A stretch of 13,894 bases of DNA from CAG-877 sp963645945 (GCA_963645945.1 CAVIUA010000030.1:1-13894), one strand, 5' to 3'; positions 5,704 to 13,783 are shown, counted from the stretch's first letter. The notes: generated from the letters alone by a model not told the origin. Numbers and translations: made by a program.

Positions 5704-6523
5704 AACAATTATTCATAAATTCATTTACTTTATCAAACAAATTACCTAAAGCAATCTCATCAAGTCCATCTAAGAAACCATGGCCATACATATCAACAAT
5801 ATATAATTCATCATTTTTATTTTCATAATGATAATAACTAAGAACATCATCCTTTATAGGATCAGCGTCCCCAACAATAAATAAAGTATTATTCTTATAC
5901 TTATAATCAGTATCAATTAATGGAAATACTAAACTATTATCTAATAACTTTTTATCCGAAAAATACCTTTTCAAACTCTTCAAAACTTCATAGTCAACCT
6001 CTCTATCCAAACATTTTGAAGATAAAACTGGATAAAATAAAATCATATTATATAGGTAAAACTTCTCATCTTTACAAATACTCATCGCCATATTTGCACC
6101 TAATGAATCACCCGTTAAAAATATCTTTAAATTCTCAATATTTAACTTTTCTAACTCATCATTCAAGTACAAACAAGTTTTATGACAAAGTTCATATACC
6201 TCTAAATAATTATCATCATCACAATCATCCATATCAATAGCAATCACTAACGTATCTGTCTTTAAAGCCATTCTTTTACAAATATCACCATATTTACCAG
6301 TACATCCTGTAACATCACCAAAACCAGCTATATAAAATATAATTCTATTTATATTAGAAACCTTCTTAGGATAAAATACCCTAACTGGCAAAATATCATC
6401 TTTAAACATTATTCTATAACTAGATATATTTTTCTTAGAAATAGTTGGATGTACAACTTCATAAACAGTTCTATATAATTTATATTTAAATCCTTTTTCA
6501 AAGCTATTCACACTATTTATCAT
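5702..6523 (-). CDS. Alpha/beta hydrolase (esterase-like)
   Basis: A serine hydrolase of about 273 aa with a complete visible catalytic triad, numbered from the start at 6523. The nucleophile elbow is GDSLG with S140. An acid lies in IVGDADPIKDD (D219 or D221). The histidine lies in YGHGFLDG (H248). YIAGFG near 64-69 occupies the oxyanion-loop position but is not the HGGG of hormone-sensitive-lipase types. No signal peptide, so it is probably cytoplasmic. The frame is open up to a TTG at 6535, but GGTGG at 6529-6533 lies 5 nt before the ATG at 6521-6523, and the predicted transcript starts at about 6533. I therefore prefer that ATG; the adjacent ATG at 6526 is the alternative. It is transcribed alone, between its own promoter and terminator. 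The substrate is unknown; esterase or deacylase is likely. Confidence 0.84.
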   Translation of the reverse strand: MINSVNSFEKGFKYKLYRTVYEVVHPTISKKNISSYRIMFKDDILPVRVFYPKKVSNINRIIFYIAGFGDVTGCTGKYGDICKRMALKTDTLVIAIDMDDCDDDNYLEVYELCHKTCLYLNDELEKLNIENLKIFLTGDSLGANMAMSICKDEKFYLYNMILFYPVLSSKCLDREVDYEVLKSLKRYFSDKKLLDNSLVFPLIDTDYKYKNNTLFIVGDADPIKDDVLSYYHYENKNDELYIVDMYGHGFLDGLDEIALGNLFDKVNEFMNNC

Positions 6524-6539
6524 CATTACCACCAAGTAT

Positions 6540-6548
6540 ATAATATCA
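6540..6548 (-). promoter_or_regulatory. Extended -10 promoter of the alpha/beta hydrolase
   Basis: TGATATTAT (TG at 6547-6548, TATTAT at 6540-6545) predicts a start at about 6533, the first G of the GGTGG ribosome binding site. No convincing -35 is present: the right distance falls inside the terminator hairpin of the preceding ligase gene. The promoter would depend on the TG extension. Confidence 0.48.
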
Positions 6549-6580
6549 TAAAAAGAAAGTTCCCTCGACTGAAACTTTCC
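6549..6580 (-). terminator. Intrinsic terminator of the acyltransferase/ligase unit
   Basis: Minus-strand stem GAAAGTT/AACTTTC (6573-6579 and 6555-6561), 11-nt loop, then CTTTTTAT. It lies about 40 nt after the ligase stop codon. Its T tract abuts the -10 of the next gene. Confidence 0.7.
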
Positions 6581-6617
6581 TTACTTTACACAATTTTTGC
6601 CAAGCAAAACAAAATAA

Positions 6618-8339
6618 TTATTCTTCATCTTCTATAGAAGTATCTTCCTCTAATTTCTTAAAATCAATTTTTCCCATTCTAGTTTTAGGTAAACTTTTTC
6701 GATATACAAAGTCATGTGGAATAGAATATACTGCCAAATTCTTTTTACAATGTTCTTTTATACTACCTTTAACAGACATTGGACTAAATCCTTCTTTTAA
6801 AACTATATAAGCTTTAGGAACTTCAACTTTATATGGATGAGGTATACCAATGACACTACATTTTAAAACAGCTGGATGTTCTTCTATAACCTTTTCTACA
6901 TAACTAGGATAAACATTATAACCAGAACTAATAATCATTCTTTTTAATCTTTGACGGTAATAAATAATACCATTCTCATTCATCATACCGATGTCACCTG
7001 TATGTAGCCAAATAGCTCCATCTTTATGTTTCTGTAACATCTCATTAGTTTCTCTTTCATCATTTAAATACCCTAACATAACCGTAGGACCAGATACACA
7101 TATCTCACCATCTTCTCCATATGGAACTTCATCTTGTGTACCAGGAGTAACAATTTTTATATAATTACCTGGAAAAGGTATACCAATACTACCATCTCTA
7201 TAAGCATCGCCAAAAGATAAGGCAACAGCCGCTAAAGCCTCAGTCATACCATAACCTTGACTAACTTTAACTCTACTACCGTGTTCCTTCAAGAAATCAT
7301 TTATTCGCTCAGTTAAATTACTAGATAATGAATCTCCACCAGATATAACATACTTCAACATACTAAGATCTAAATTTCTATTCTTAGTATTTATTAAAGC
7401 TTCATACAAAGTAGGAACACCGCAAATAACATTAGGTTTATATTTTTCTAATAACTCATCAAACTTCTTAGCATTAAACTGCGGTACAAGTATAACTTCA
7501 CATCCTAAGCCAAACGGAATATGAAAAGAAACTCCAAGTCCAAAGCCATGAAATATTGGCATAATTCCTAAAACCTTATCACCTGGTTTTAAATCTTTAA
7601 ATATAACTCTTGCCTGTAAAGCCAAAGCATTAAAGTTACCATTAGATAAAACAATACCTTTAGGTTTACCAGTAGTACCACCAGAATGAAGTATAACAGC
7701 TGGATCCTCAGCTAAAGCTTTGTTCTCTTCAAACTCATTAAAATAACTTCTTAACATAAAGTCATTCCAATACATATATAATTTACTACGTCTAGGCTTC
7801 TTCATTTTCCATGTTTTTAATCTATAACCTAACTGCATATGTGCAAGCATAGAATTACTTACTGGCACAACAATAACCTTACGTACTTCAGTTTCACTTA
7901 TAATATTTTGAATCTTTTCATAACAAAAATCAACTACAACTAAAAACTTACTCTTCGTCATAATTAAATAATCTTTAATCTCTTCTTCAGCAGATAAAGG
8001 ATGAATCATATTACTAATTGCCCCTATTTTACTAGCCGCGTAAAAACTAATTAACCCTTCAGGTGTATTAGGCATACATATAGTAACAACTTCACCTTTC
8101 TTAACACCAATACTATTAAAAGATATTGCTGCCTTATCAATTTTACTTAAAAAAGATTTGTAACTAAACACATTACCATAATAATTAACAGCTGGCGAAT
8201 TCATATTCTTAAGAGCACTTCTCTTAAACATTTCATAAATAGATATATCTTCTACTTTAAATTTTAATTCATCTTTACTATAATACTTTTTCCAAGGTAC
8301 TTTTATGGTCTTTTGCTTCAATAAATCAATAATATTCAT
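6618..8339 (-). CDS. AMP-forming acyl-CoA/acyl-ACP synthetase
   Basis: A 573-aa adenylate-forming ligase of the ANL superfamily, most like long-chain fatty acid-CoA ligases. It would activate a carboxylic acid with ATP to an acyl-AMP and pass it to CoA or another thiol. Motifs in order: P-loop HSGGTTGKPKG (218-228, where most relatives have TSGTTG); QGYGMTE (361-367); LHTGD (445-449); RQRLKRMIISSGYNVYP (462-478, in the place of the usual GRxKDxI hinge); and PKTRMGK with catalytic K557. It is a single-domain enzyme with no carrier domain and no signal peptide. GGAGG lies 8 nt before the ATG. It follows two PlsC genes with a 25-bp gap, so the unit plausibly feeds activated, perhaps scavenged, fatty acids into phospholipid. 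Chain length and thiol acceptor cannot be read from sequence. Confidence 0.9.
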   Translation of the reverse strand: MNIIDLLKQKTIKVPWKKYYSKDELKFKVEDISIYEMFKRSALKNMNSPAVNYYGNVFSYKSFLSKIDKAAISFNSIGVKKGEVVTICMPNTPEGLISFYAASKIGAISNMIHPLSAEEEIKDYLIMTKSKFLVVVDFCYEKIQNIISETEVRKVIVVPVSNSMLAHMQLGYRLKTWKMKKPRRSKLYMYWNDFMLRSYFNEFEENKALAEDPAVILHSGGTTGKPKGIVLSNGNFNALALQARVIFKDLKPGDKVLGIMPIFHGFGLGVSFHIPFGLGCEVILVPQFNAKKFDELLEKYKPNVICGVPTLYEALINTKNRNLDLSMLKYVISGGDSLSSNLTERINDFLKEHGSRVKVSQGYGMTEALAAVALSFGDAYRDGSIGIPFPGNYIKIVTPGTQDEVPYGEDGEICVSGPTVMLGYLNDERETNEMLQKHKDGAIWLHTGDIGMMNENGIIYYRQRLKRMIISSGYNVYPSYVEKVIEEHPAVLKCSVIGIPHPYKVEVPKAYIVLKEGFSPMSVKGSIKEHCKKNLAVYSIPHDFVYRKSLPKTRMGKIDFKKLEEDTSIEDEE

Positions 8340-8364
8340 CTAAACTACCTCCACACCGTAAACA

Positions 8365-8952
8365 TTATTTCATACTTTCTCTCATTAACTTCTCTACTTC
8401 TTTTTCTAATTTCTTATTAGCTTCTTCTAAATCTCCCGTAACTTTAAAAGGTTTCCCAAATCTTACAGTTAAATTCTTACTCCTAAATTTATAATCTCCT
8501 GTAATACCAAAAGGAACTATTAAAGCATTTGTCTTAGAAGCCATAGAAACAGCTCCAAACTTAAATGGTAATAAAAATTTATCAGTCTTGTTTCTAGTTC
8601 CTTCTGGAAAAAGACCAAGTGCTTTTTCTTCTTTAAGTACCTCTAAAGCTAAACTAGTAGCGTTATTATCTTTTTTACTCCTATCAACTGGAATACATCC
8701 AGCTGCTTTAAAAAACCAAGCAAAATGTCCATCAAAATACTCTTTCTTAGCCATGTAATGTATTGGTCTCTTAGTTGCTACTATTGGCAAACATTGATCA
8801 CACAAATGTTTATGATTACCAACTACTAAAATAGCTCCATCCTCTGGAATATATTCTTTACCAATAATAGTTGGATTATACCAAAGTTTAAAAATAGGTC
8901 CAAGTATAGCTTTAAAAATCCTAAATCCTAACATATTGTCTTTCTTTTTCAT
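8365..8952 (-). CDS. plsC: PlsC-type 1-acyl-sn-glycerol-3-phosphate acyltransferase
   Basis: A 195-aa acyltransferase of the PlsC/LPLAT family, which transfers an acyl group to the 2-position of lysophosphatidic acid at the membrane. Motif I is NHKHLCD (H47, D52). The middle motif is GCIPVDR (85-91). Motif III is FPEGTR (115-120), followed by a PFKFGA stretch and VPFGITG. A hydrophobic N-terminal segment suits membrane association. The length is on the short side but complete. It starts directly after the stop of a paralogous acyltransferase gene with 0 bp between them, and AGAGG lies only 3 nt before the ATG, so expression is probably coupled. The catalytic motifs are canonical, making this the better candidate of the pair for the housekeeping enzyme. 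Confidence 0.9.
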   Translation of the reverse strand: MKKKDNMLGFRIFKAILGPIFKLWYNPTIIGKEYIPEDGAILVVGNHKHLCDQCLPIVATKRPIHYMAKKEYFDGHFAWFFKAAGCIPVDRSKKDNNATSLALEVLKEEKALGLFPEGTRNKTDKFLLPFKFGAVSMASKTNALIVPFGITGDYKFRSKNLTVRFGKPFKVTGDLEEANKKLEKEVEKLMRESMK

Positions 8953-9531
8953 TTACCTCTTGCATCCTCTCTCTAGTTTTATAGAAATTTCTCTCATCAA
9001 CTTTTCATTCTCTTTATCTAAATCATCACTAATTTTTCTTCCAGGTAAAAATTCAATACAAACACTTTTGCCAAACACTTTATATTTACCAGTAATAACA
9101 AAAGGCACAAGTAAACTATCAGTATCAGAACTCATCTTAACAGCTCCTATCTTAAAAGGCATAACAACATCATCTGTCCTATTAATTGTTCCTTCTGGAA
9201 AAATACCAATAACCTCACCTGTTTTAAGTACATCTTTAGCATTCTTTAAAGAATCTTTATCATGAATCTTACGATTAACAGGAATACAGCCCATATGCCG
9301 TACAACAAATCCTTCAATACCTTTAAAAAGTTCTACTTTAGCTAAAAAATGAACCTTTCTAGGTACAACAGCAATAAGTAACAAAGGATCTAACCAAGAA
9401 GTATGATTTCCCGCTAAAACCAAAGAATTATTTTTTGTAATATTTTCTTTACCTATAACCTTAGGATGTAAAAATAAATAAACATTTATCTTTAAAAATA
9501 TCCTAACAATACTATAAAATAATCTATTCAT
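8953..9531 (-). CDS. plsC: Second PlsC-type acyltransferase
   Basis: A 192-aa paralogue of the next gene. Motif I is NHTSWLD (H43, D48). GCIPVNR is at 81-87. Motif III reads FPEGTI (111-116) instead of FPEGTR, with an arginine two positions later (NRT). PFKIGA and VPFVITG follow. The FPEGT arginine normally helps bind the phosphate of the acceptor, so the change may alter acceptor preference. The N-terminus is hydrophobic, with no cleavable signal. AGGAG lies 6 nt before the ATG. It is the first gene of the three-gene lipid unit and has a promoter just upstream. The family is certain; which acyl acceptor it uses is not. Confidence 0.88.
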   Translation of the reverse strand: MNRLFYSIVRIFLKINVYLFLHPKVIGKENITKNNSLVLAGNHTSWLDPLLLIAVVPRKVHFLAKVELFKGIEGFVVRHMGCIPVNRKIHDKDSLKNAKDVLKTGEVIGIFPEGTINRTDDVVMPFKIGAVKMSSDTDSLLVPFVITGKYKVFGKSVCIEFLPGRKISDDLDKENEKLMREISIKLERGCKR

Positions 9532-9551
9532 CTTTTTCTCCTACATTATCA

Positions 9552-9580
9552 ATTATATTACAAAGATGAAATTTAGCCAA
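9552..9580 (-). promoter_or_regulatory. Promoter of the acyltransferase/ligase unit
   Basis: TTGGCT (9575-9580), a 17-nt spacer and a perfect TATAAT (9552-9557). The predicted start is about 9545, leaving a leader of roughly 14 nt that holds little more than the AGGAG ribosome binding site. Confidence 0.6.
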
Positions 9581-9590
9581 TAATTTTTTT

Positions 9591-9624
9591 ATAAAAAGAA
9601 AAAGCGTGCTCTAAAACACGCCTT
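9591..9624 (-). terminator. Intrinsic terminator of the pilin unit
   Basis: Minus-strand stem GCGTGTT/AGCACGC with a 4-nt loop (arms 9615-9621 and 9604-9610, one G-T pair, extendable by AAG/TTT), followed by TTTTTCTTTTT. It is the strongest terminator in the window and ends the transcript of the small membrane protein. Confidence 0.85.
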
Positions 9625-9647
9625 ATTTTAAATATTTTTTTACAAGA

Positions 9648-10100
9648 TTAAACTCCACCATTTTCTTCTATTACCAAATCAGACAAAGTATAATCTTTCA
9701 TTTTAATAACATTCTTATCAGAAAAACTTACTTTAACATATTGCATCTCTCCAACCTGTATCTCATCAAAATAAACATTTAAAGGAGTAGAATTATCAGG
9801 TGTAATAACAAAATGTCCAGAAGATTGTGCATTAACTTCATCAGTATTAACAAGCATAAAACCTAAGTCTCCAGTATTATCATCATAATAGTTAACAAAT
9901 AACTTATCTATACATAAAGTACCAAGACAATGTTGACCAGTAATTTCTCCAGAATAACTAACCCCTTCAATATAAGGACTGTTGTTTTTATTACTTGTCA
10001 TCTTACTACCCTTGAATTGCAAAAATATACCAATACCAATTAGTACAACTGCAATAACTAAAAGTACAATACCGATTATATTTCTTTTCTTAGTTTTCAT
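9648..10100 (-). CDS. Membrane-anchored extracytoplasmic protein, unknown function
   Basis: A 150-aa protein I do not recognise. A basic start (MKTKKRN) is followed by one hydrophobic helix (about residues 8-28) with no lipobox and no clear signal-peptidase site, so it is probably an N-terminal membrane anchor with the rest outside. The outer part looks beta-rich and carries two close cysteines (QHCLGTLC) that could form a disulfide, then a FDEIQVGEMQYVKVSF stretch. The ribosome binding site is weak (GTGGG about 8-9 nt before the ATG). It lies 49 bp after the giant pilin-like gene with no terminator between, and a strong terminator follows, so the two are likely one transcript. A role as an accessory to the pilin-like protein is possible but unproven. 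Confidence 0.75.
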   Translation of the reverse strand: MKTKKRNIIGIVLLVIAVVLIGIGIFLQFKGSKMTSNKNNSPYIEGVSYSGEITGQHCLGTLCIDKLFVNYYDDNTGDLGFMLVNTDEVNAQSSGHFVITPDNSTPLNVYFDEIQVGEMQYVKVSFSDKNVIKMKDYTLSDLVIEENGGV

Positions 10101-10149
10101 ATATAAAACCCACTTTCATAAAATTAGTTGTAAATTACTGTAAAATAAA

Positions 10150-13100
10150 TTATTTATAAGTTTCACATATAGCATGCTTATCAGTGTCGCAATTAACAGT
10201 CACTTCAGGATATACATATGTGCCTTTTTTATTCAAAAATATAATTTTAGTTTCATAAGGAAGAAATTTATATTGATCATCAACATAATTACCAGGTGTT
10301 GCATTAATATGACTTCTACTACAAACTAATTTAGGTGAATACCCTTCATCTATATCACCCTTCTTATAATAGTAATAACCCTTTTTAGCATAATAATTAT
10401 TACCTTCTTTGCAAACTATCAAATAAGCACTCCAAAGATTCTTGTGTTTATCATCAGCATCCCAACTAAAATCCAAATTTCTTATTCTAGGTTCAACATA
10501 ACTACAACCATCAGGATTGATATCCTCATCTATAGCAGGTATCTTGTTATTCTGTTTTATCTTAATTTGAATAGTTCGAGAATTACCAGCTTGGTCTTTA
10601 ACTATGAAAACGGCACGTCTACAACCATCAGCTATACCTTTTATATAACGATATCCATGTTCTCGTAGTAATTTATTAGTCGCACTTTTAACAAATTCAG
10701 AATAAGAATAATTTTTATAAGTAACAGAATCGTCAAAAGAACATTTAGACTTTCCTTTGGCATTTAATCCTAGTTTAAAATATGTAGCAACTCCTGAAAG
10801 AGTATCTTTAGTATGAACTTTAATACTGTCAACATTATAAGCTGTATCACCATAGCTATATTTTTCTTCAACATACTCTCGAGTCTCGCCACTATCGGTT
10901 GTTATCATAATAACGGAATTACCAGATATTGCCCTAACATTAGCATATGGTGCAGTCTTATCAATTTTAACTTTAATATTATAAGTACCAACATTTCCCG
11001 CTTTATCTTTAACTTGATATTGAAAAACTCTGTATCCTTCAGCCAAGTAAGTATCAGAATATGTAATTTTAAGTTTATAATTTGAAGTATATGACCAATC
11101 ATCAGTTGTTGTTGCTTTATTTTTCAAAGCTTGTGTATAACTGGAAGTACTGTTATAAAGTGTCCTCTTTATCTTAGCATCCTTTTTAACTCCAGATAAA
11201 GCGTCACTAACAACAATGGATTCACCAACGATATCATTATTACTATTAATCCAAGGTTCATGCTCATATGATAAAGTACTTTTCTCTGAACCAAGGTCAA
11301 CATTAGCCGTAAAAATTGTTGGATCATTTTTATTATTACCAGCATACGTAACTTCAAGTTTTGGAGGTACAGTATCCTTTAAAAGATTAAATCTTAATTC
11401 TGTCGTATTACCAGCTACATCAGTAGCTTTATATTCTATATAACGATTACCATCTTTTATAGTAACAGAAGGATCATTTTTTCTAGTGACCCATTCAGTC
11501 ATTGCCTTATTTTCACTAGATTTCTCAGCTTCATTGTAACGTGCCATCAAACTACTAGTACCAGAACTATCATCATCAGAAAACGTAACTGTATCTTTAA
11601 CAGACTGATTTACCCAATTATTAGTAGCACTATTAGTATAAGATTTATCACAAGTACTATCACTACATGAATAAGAACCTAATATAGAAGAATTGCTTGT
11701 TGATTTTAAATCTAATTTAATTGTTGGAGGTTTAGTATCAATTTTAACTTTAATAATACCTTCTGTAGTATTACCAGCTTCATCTTTTACTACACATTTA
11801 ATAACGCGGTATCCATCACCAATTTTTGAAGAAGTAAAAGTATGTTTATCCTTATCTGTATATGTTCTAGTATAATCTTTTGTATTATACCAAGTAGTAC
11901 TAAAACTATCATATTTGCCACCATTATTATAATAAACTTCTAAATTATCTTTTAACTTTCCAGAGTCCTTAGCAGTAATCATTACTTTAACATCATTAGT
12001 TCCGTTTTTCTTAACCCAACCAGAATATTCATCTATATTGCTATCCCCAGTACCAGTAAATTCTTTAGAAGTGAAAGCAGTAGATACATTATCTCCATAA
12101 ACCATAGCCATAGTTACTTTAGGTGCAATAGTATCAATTTTAACTCTAATAGTACTTTTTGTTACATTTCCAGCCTTATCACTAACAGTCACTCGAATAA
12201 TACGATATCCATCTGATATACCACCAGTTGTAAATGAATTACCAGTAAAACTCTTATTACCAGAATCTTCATTCGCTGTCCAGTTTGCTTTGAAAGTTGG
12301 ATCAGCATAACTAGTTTTATTATATTCAACATACAATTGGTTATTAACTCCAGATGCACTATCAGTAGCACTAATCTTTGCCTCCGGTTTAGTAGAAGAA
12401 TTTTTTCCCTTTAACCAATTAGAATGAGTATAATTATTATCATTTTCATTAATACCTGAAAAAACTTTAGAAAAATTATTACTTGAATTAATCATTTCCA
12501 TAGTAACTGCTGGTGCAGTTGCATCAATTTTAACTTTAATAGTACCTGTAGTTTTATTTCCTGCCTTATCCGTAACAGTACATTTAATTACACGGAATCC
12601 ATCATCAAGTCCATTAGCGATAAACACATTATTTGAATTAAATGTTTTATTACCAGAAACACTATTCCACTTAGTATTAAAATTACTAAAATCACCTGAT
12701 GTATTATAATTAACTTTTAATTCTTCATTAATTCCAGACTTATCATCCTTAGCACTAATACTTACATTAGGAACTGAAGATCCAGATCCACCTACCCAAC
12801 CATCATATGTATAAGTATTACTCGTCGCTGTACCTTTATACGTTGACGAAGTAAAGTTTTTGCTAGAATTAATTATTTGCATAGTAACTTCTGGACTAGT
12901 TTGATCAATTCTGACTTTAAAAATTTTATTACTCCACAAAGAAACTCTTCCATTTTTATCAACTACACGTATTCTAAATTTTATATCATTTGCACCATCA
13001 AAAACATATGATTTAGCATTACTACCAAATGACTCACTTTTAGCATTAATTGAAATATTATTGTAATCAGTCGTATACTCAAAATGATCTATATCGGATG

Positions 13101-13722
13101 AATTTAATCCATTAACTTGAATATTGCCTATCCAAATCTTCTTATTGGTCCAACTTCCATCATAATTATCACCATTTCTATTTTCATATTTAAGATCAGC
13201 ATCTTCTACAGTGAAATTTCCAAGAATATCACTACCATCAGTGCCAACGCCAGCTAAACAAGCACCATACTCAGCCTCAGTCAACAAATCACCATTATCA
13301 TTAAAAGTCTTCATTTTTGAATAAGTAGAACAAGTAAGTTCAACAGAATATGAATGATCAACTAAAACTGTTGTATCATTCGTATCAGCACAATTATAAA
13401 CATAAACCACAGCGCTACATTTTTTACTCTTATCAGCAGGGTCTATTAATGGATCTAAATAATTAAGCTCAACAAGATTACTAATATCATCTTTAGTATA
13501 TGTTGGCCCCGCAACTCCATTAACACTGTTATCATTAGTATCAATCCTATAGTTCTTTACAGCGTCATATACAGTTTTGTACATATTTTCATATGAAAAA
13601 TCCTTAGTTTTAGTTACATACTTATAAACCGCTGGAACTGCAATACAGGATATAATTCCAAGTATTACAACAGCAGCCAAGATTTCAATCAAAGTAAAAC
13701 CTTTATTATTCTTACGTTTCAT
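10150..13722 (-). CDS. Giant prepilin-like surface protein with six Ig-like modules
   Basis: About 1190 aa. The mature start follows a type IV prepilin leader: MKRKNNKG, then FTLIE and a hydrophobic helix (AAVVILGIISCIAVPAV), the signal cut and methylated by prepilin peptidase. A pilin-like head with four cysteines follows, then a distinct beta-rich section (about 165-265, numbering +6 in the longer frame). Six tandem Ig-like modules of about 120-138 residues come next, each opening near VKIDxxxP and closing with G(Y/F)R...V.D.AGN. A cysteine-rich C-terminal domain ends the protein. The frame is open to an ATG at 13740, but AAGGAG at 13730-13735 lies between that ATG and the ATG at 13722 (7-nt spacing), so 13722 is the start and the leader is the usual short one. 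Ordinary pilins are 130-200 aa. This is more likely a minor, tip or adhesive subunit than the pilus body. No pilus assembly genes are in the window, and there is no LPxTG anchor. Confidence 0.87.
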   Translation of the reverse strand: MKRKNNKGFTLIEILAAVVILGIISCIAVPAVYKYVTKTKDFSYENMYKTVYDAVKNYRIDTNDNSVNGVAGPTYTKDDISNLVELNYLDPLIDPADKSKKCSAVVYVYNCADTNDTTVLVDHSYSVELTCSTYSKMKTFNDNGDLLTEAEYGACLAGVGTDGSDILGNFTVEDADLKYENRNGDNYDGSWTNKKIWIGNIQVNGLNSSDIDHFEYTTDYNNISINAKSESFGSNAKSYVFDGANDIKFRIRVVDKNGRVSLWSNKIFKVRIDQTSPEVTMQIINSSKNFTSSTYKGTATSNTYTYDGWVGGSGSSVPNVSISAKDDKSGINEELKVNYNTSGDFSNFNTKWNSVSGNKTFNSNNVFIANGLDDGFRVIKCTVTDKAGNKTTGTIKVKIDATAPAVTMEMINSSNNFSKVFSGINENDNNYTHSNWLKGKNSSTKPEAKISATDSASGVNNQLYVEYNKTSYADPTFKANWTANEDSGNKSFTGNSFTTGGISDGYRIIRVTVSDKAGNVTKSTIRVKIDTIAPKVTMAMVYGDNVSTAFTSKEFTGTGDSNIDEYSGWVKKNGTNDVKVMITAKDSGKLKDNLEVYYNNGGKYDSFSTTWYNTKDYTRTYTDKDKHTFTSSKIGDGYRVIKCVVKDEAGNTTEGIIKVKIDTKPPTIKLDLKSTSNSSILGSYSCSDSTCDKSYTNSATNNWVNQSVKDTVTFSDDDSSGTSSLMARYNEAEKSSENKAMTEWVTRKNDPSVTIKDGNRYIEYKATDVAGNTTELRFNLLKDTVPPKLEVTYAGNNKNDPTIFTANVDLGSEKSTLSYEHEPWINSNNDIVGESIVVSDALSGVKKDAKIKRTLYNSTSSYTQALKNKATTTDDWSYTSNYKLKITYSDTYLAEGYRVFQYQVKDKAGNVGTYNIKVKIDKTAPYANVRAISGNSVIMITTDSGETREYVEEKYSYGDTAYNVDSIKVHTKDTLSGVATYFKLGLNAKGKSKCSFDDSVTYKNYSYSEFVKSATNKLLREHGYRYIKGIADGCRRAVFIVKDQAGNSRTIQIKIKQNNKIPAIDEDINPDGCSYVEPRIRNLDFSWDADDKHKNLWSAYLIVCKEGNNYYAKKGYYYYKKGDIDEGYSPKLVCSRSHINATPGNYVDDQYKFLPYETKIIFLNKKGTYVYPEVTVNCDTDKHAICETYK
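10561..12921 (-). repeat. Six tandem Ig-like coding repeats in the pilin-like gene
   Basis: Modules run approximately 12538-12921, 12148-12537, 11752-12147, 11386-11751, 10975-11385 and 10561-10974. Each encodes a VK/RID start and a terminal AGN turn. Modules 1-3 are the most alike. Modules 4 and 6 carry extra cysteines (CSDSTC in module 4). At the DNA level the stretch ATCAATTTTAACTTTAATA recurs almost unchanged near 10960, 11737, 12134 (one difference) and 12523. These are potential sites for recombination that would change the repeat number. Confidence 0.8.
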
Positions 13723-13729
13723 ACACACT

Positions 13730-13735
13730 CTCCTT
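13730..13735 (-). promoter_or_regulatory. Ribosome binding site fixing the pilin-like protein start
   Basis: AAGGAG on the minus strand lies 7 nt before the ATG at 13720-13722. The upstream in-frame ATG at 13738-13740 precedes this site and has no ribosome binding site of its own. Confidence 0.8.
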
Positions 13736-13783
13736 ACCATAAATTAACAAAATACTAACTACATACAACCGTATCCTAATAAA

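Noticed and set aside
5920..6240. Plus-strand 106-codon frame opposite the alpha/beta hydrolase
   Set aside because: Composition is repetitive (N, H, S, L, Y), typical of the complement of AT-rich coding sequence. The minus-strand gene has a full catalytic triad.
8936..9265. Plus-strand 109-codon frame opposite the second acyltransferase
   Set aside because: It is antisense to a clear PlsC family gene and shows no domain or ribosome binding site.
10444..12371. Several short frames on both strands within the pilin-like gene
   Set aside because: They arise from the repetitive Ig-like coding sequence in other frames. None has a start signal or recognisable protein.
10561..12921. Regular repeats as a possible CRISPR array
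   Set aside because: The period is about 370-410 bp, the repeats keep an open frame, and they encode Ig-like modules. No short palindromic repeat with unique spacers occurs anywhere in the window.
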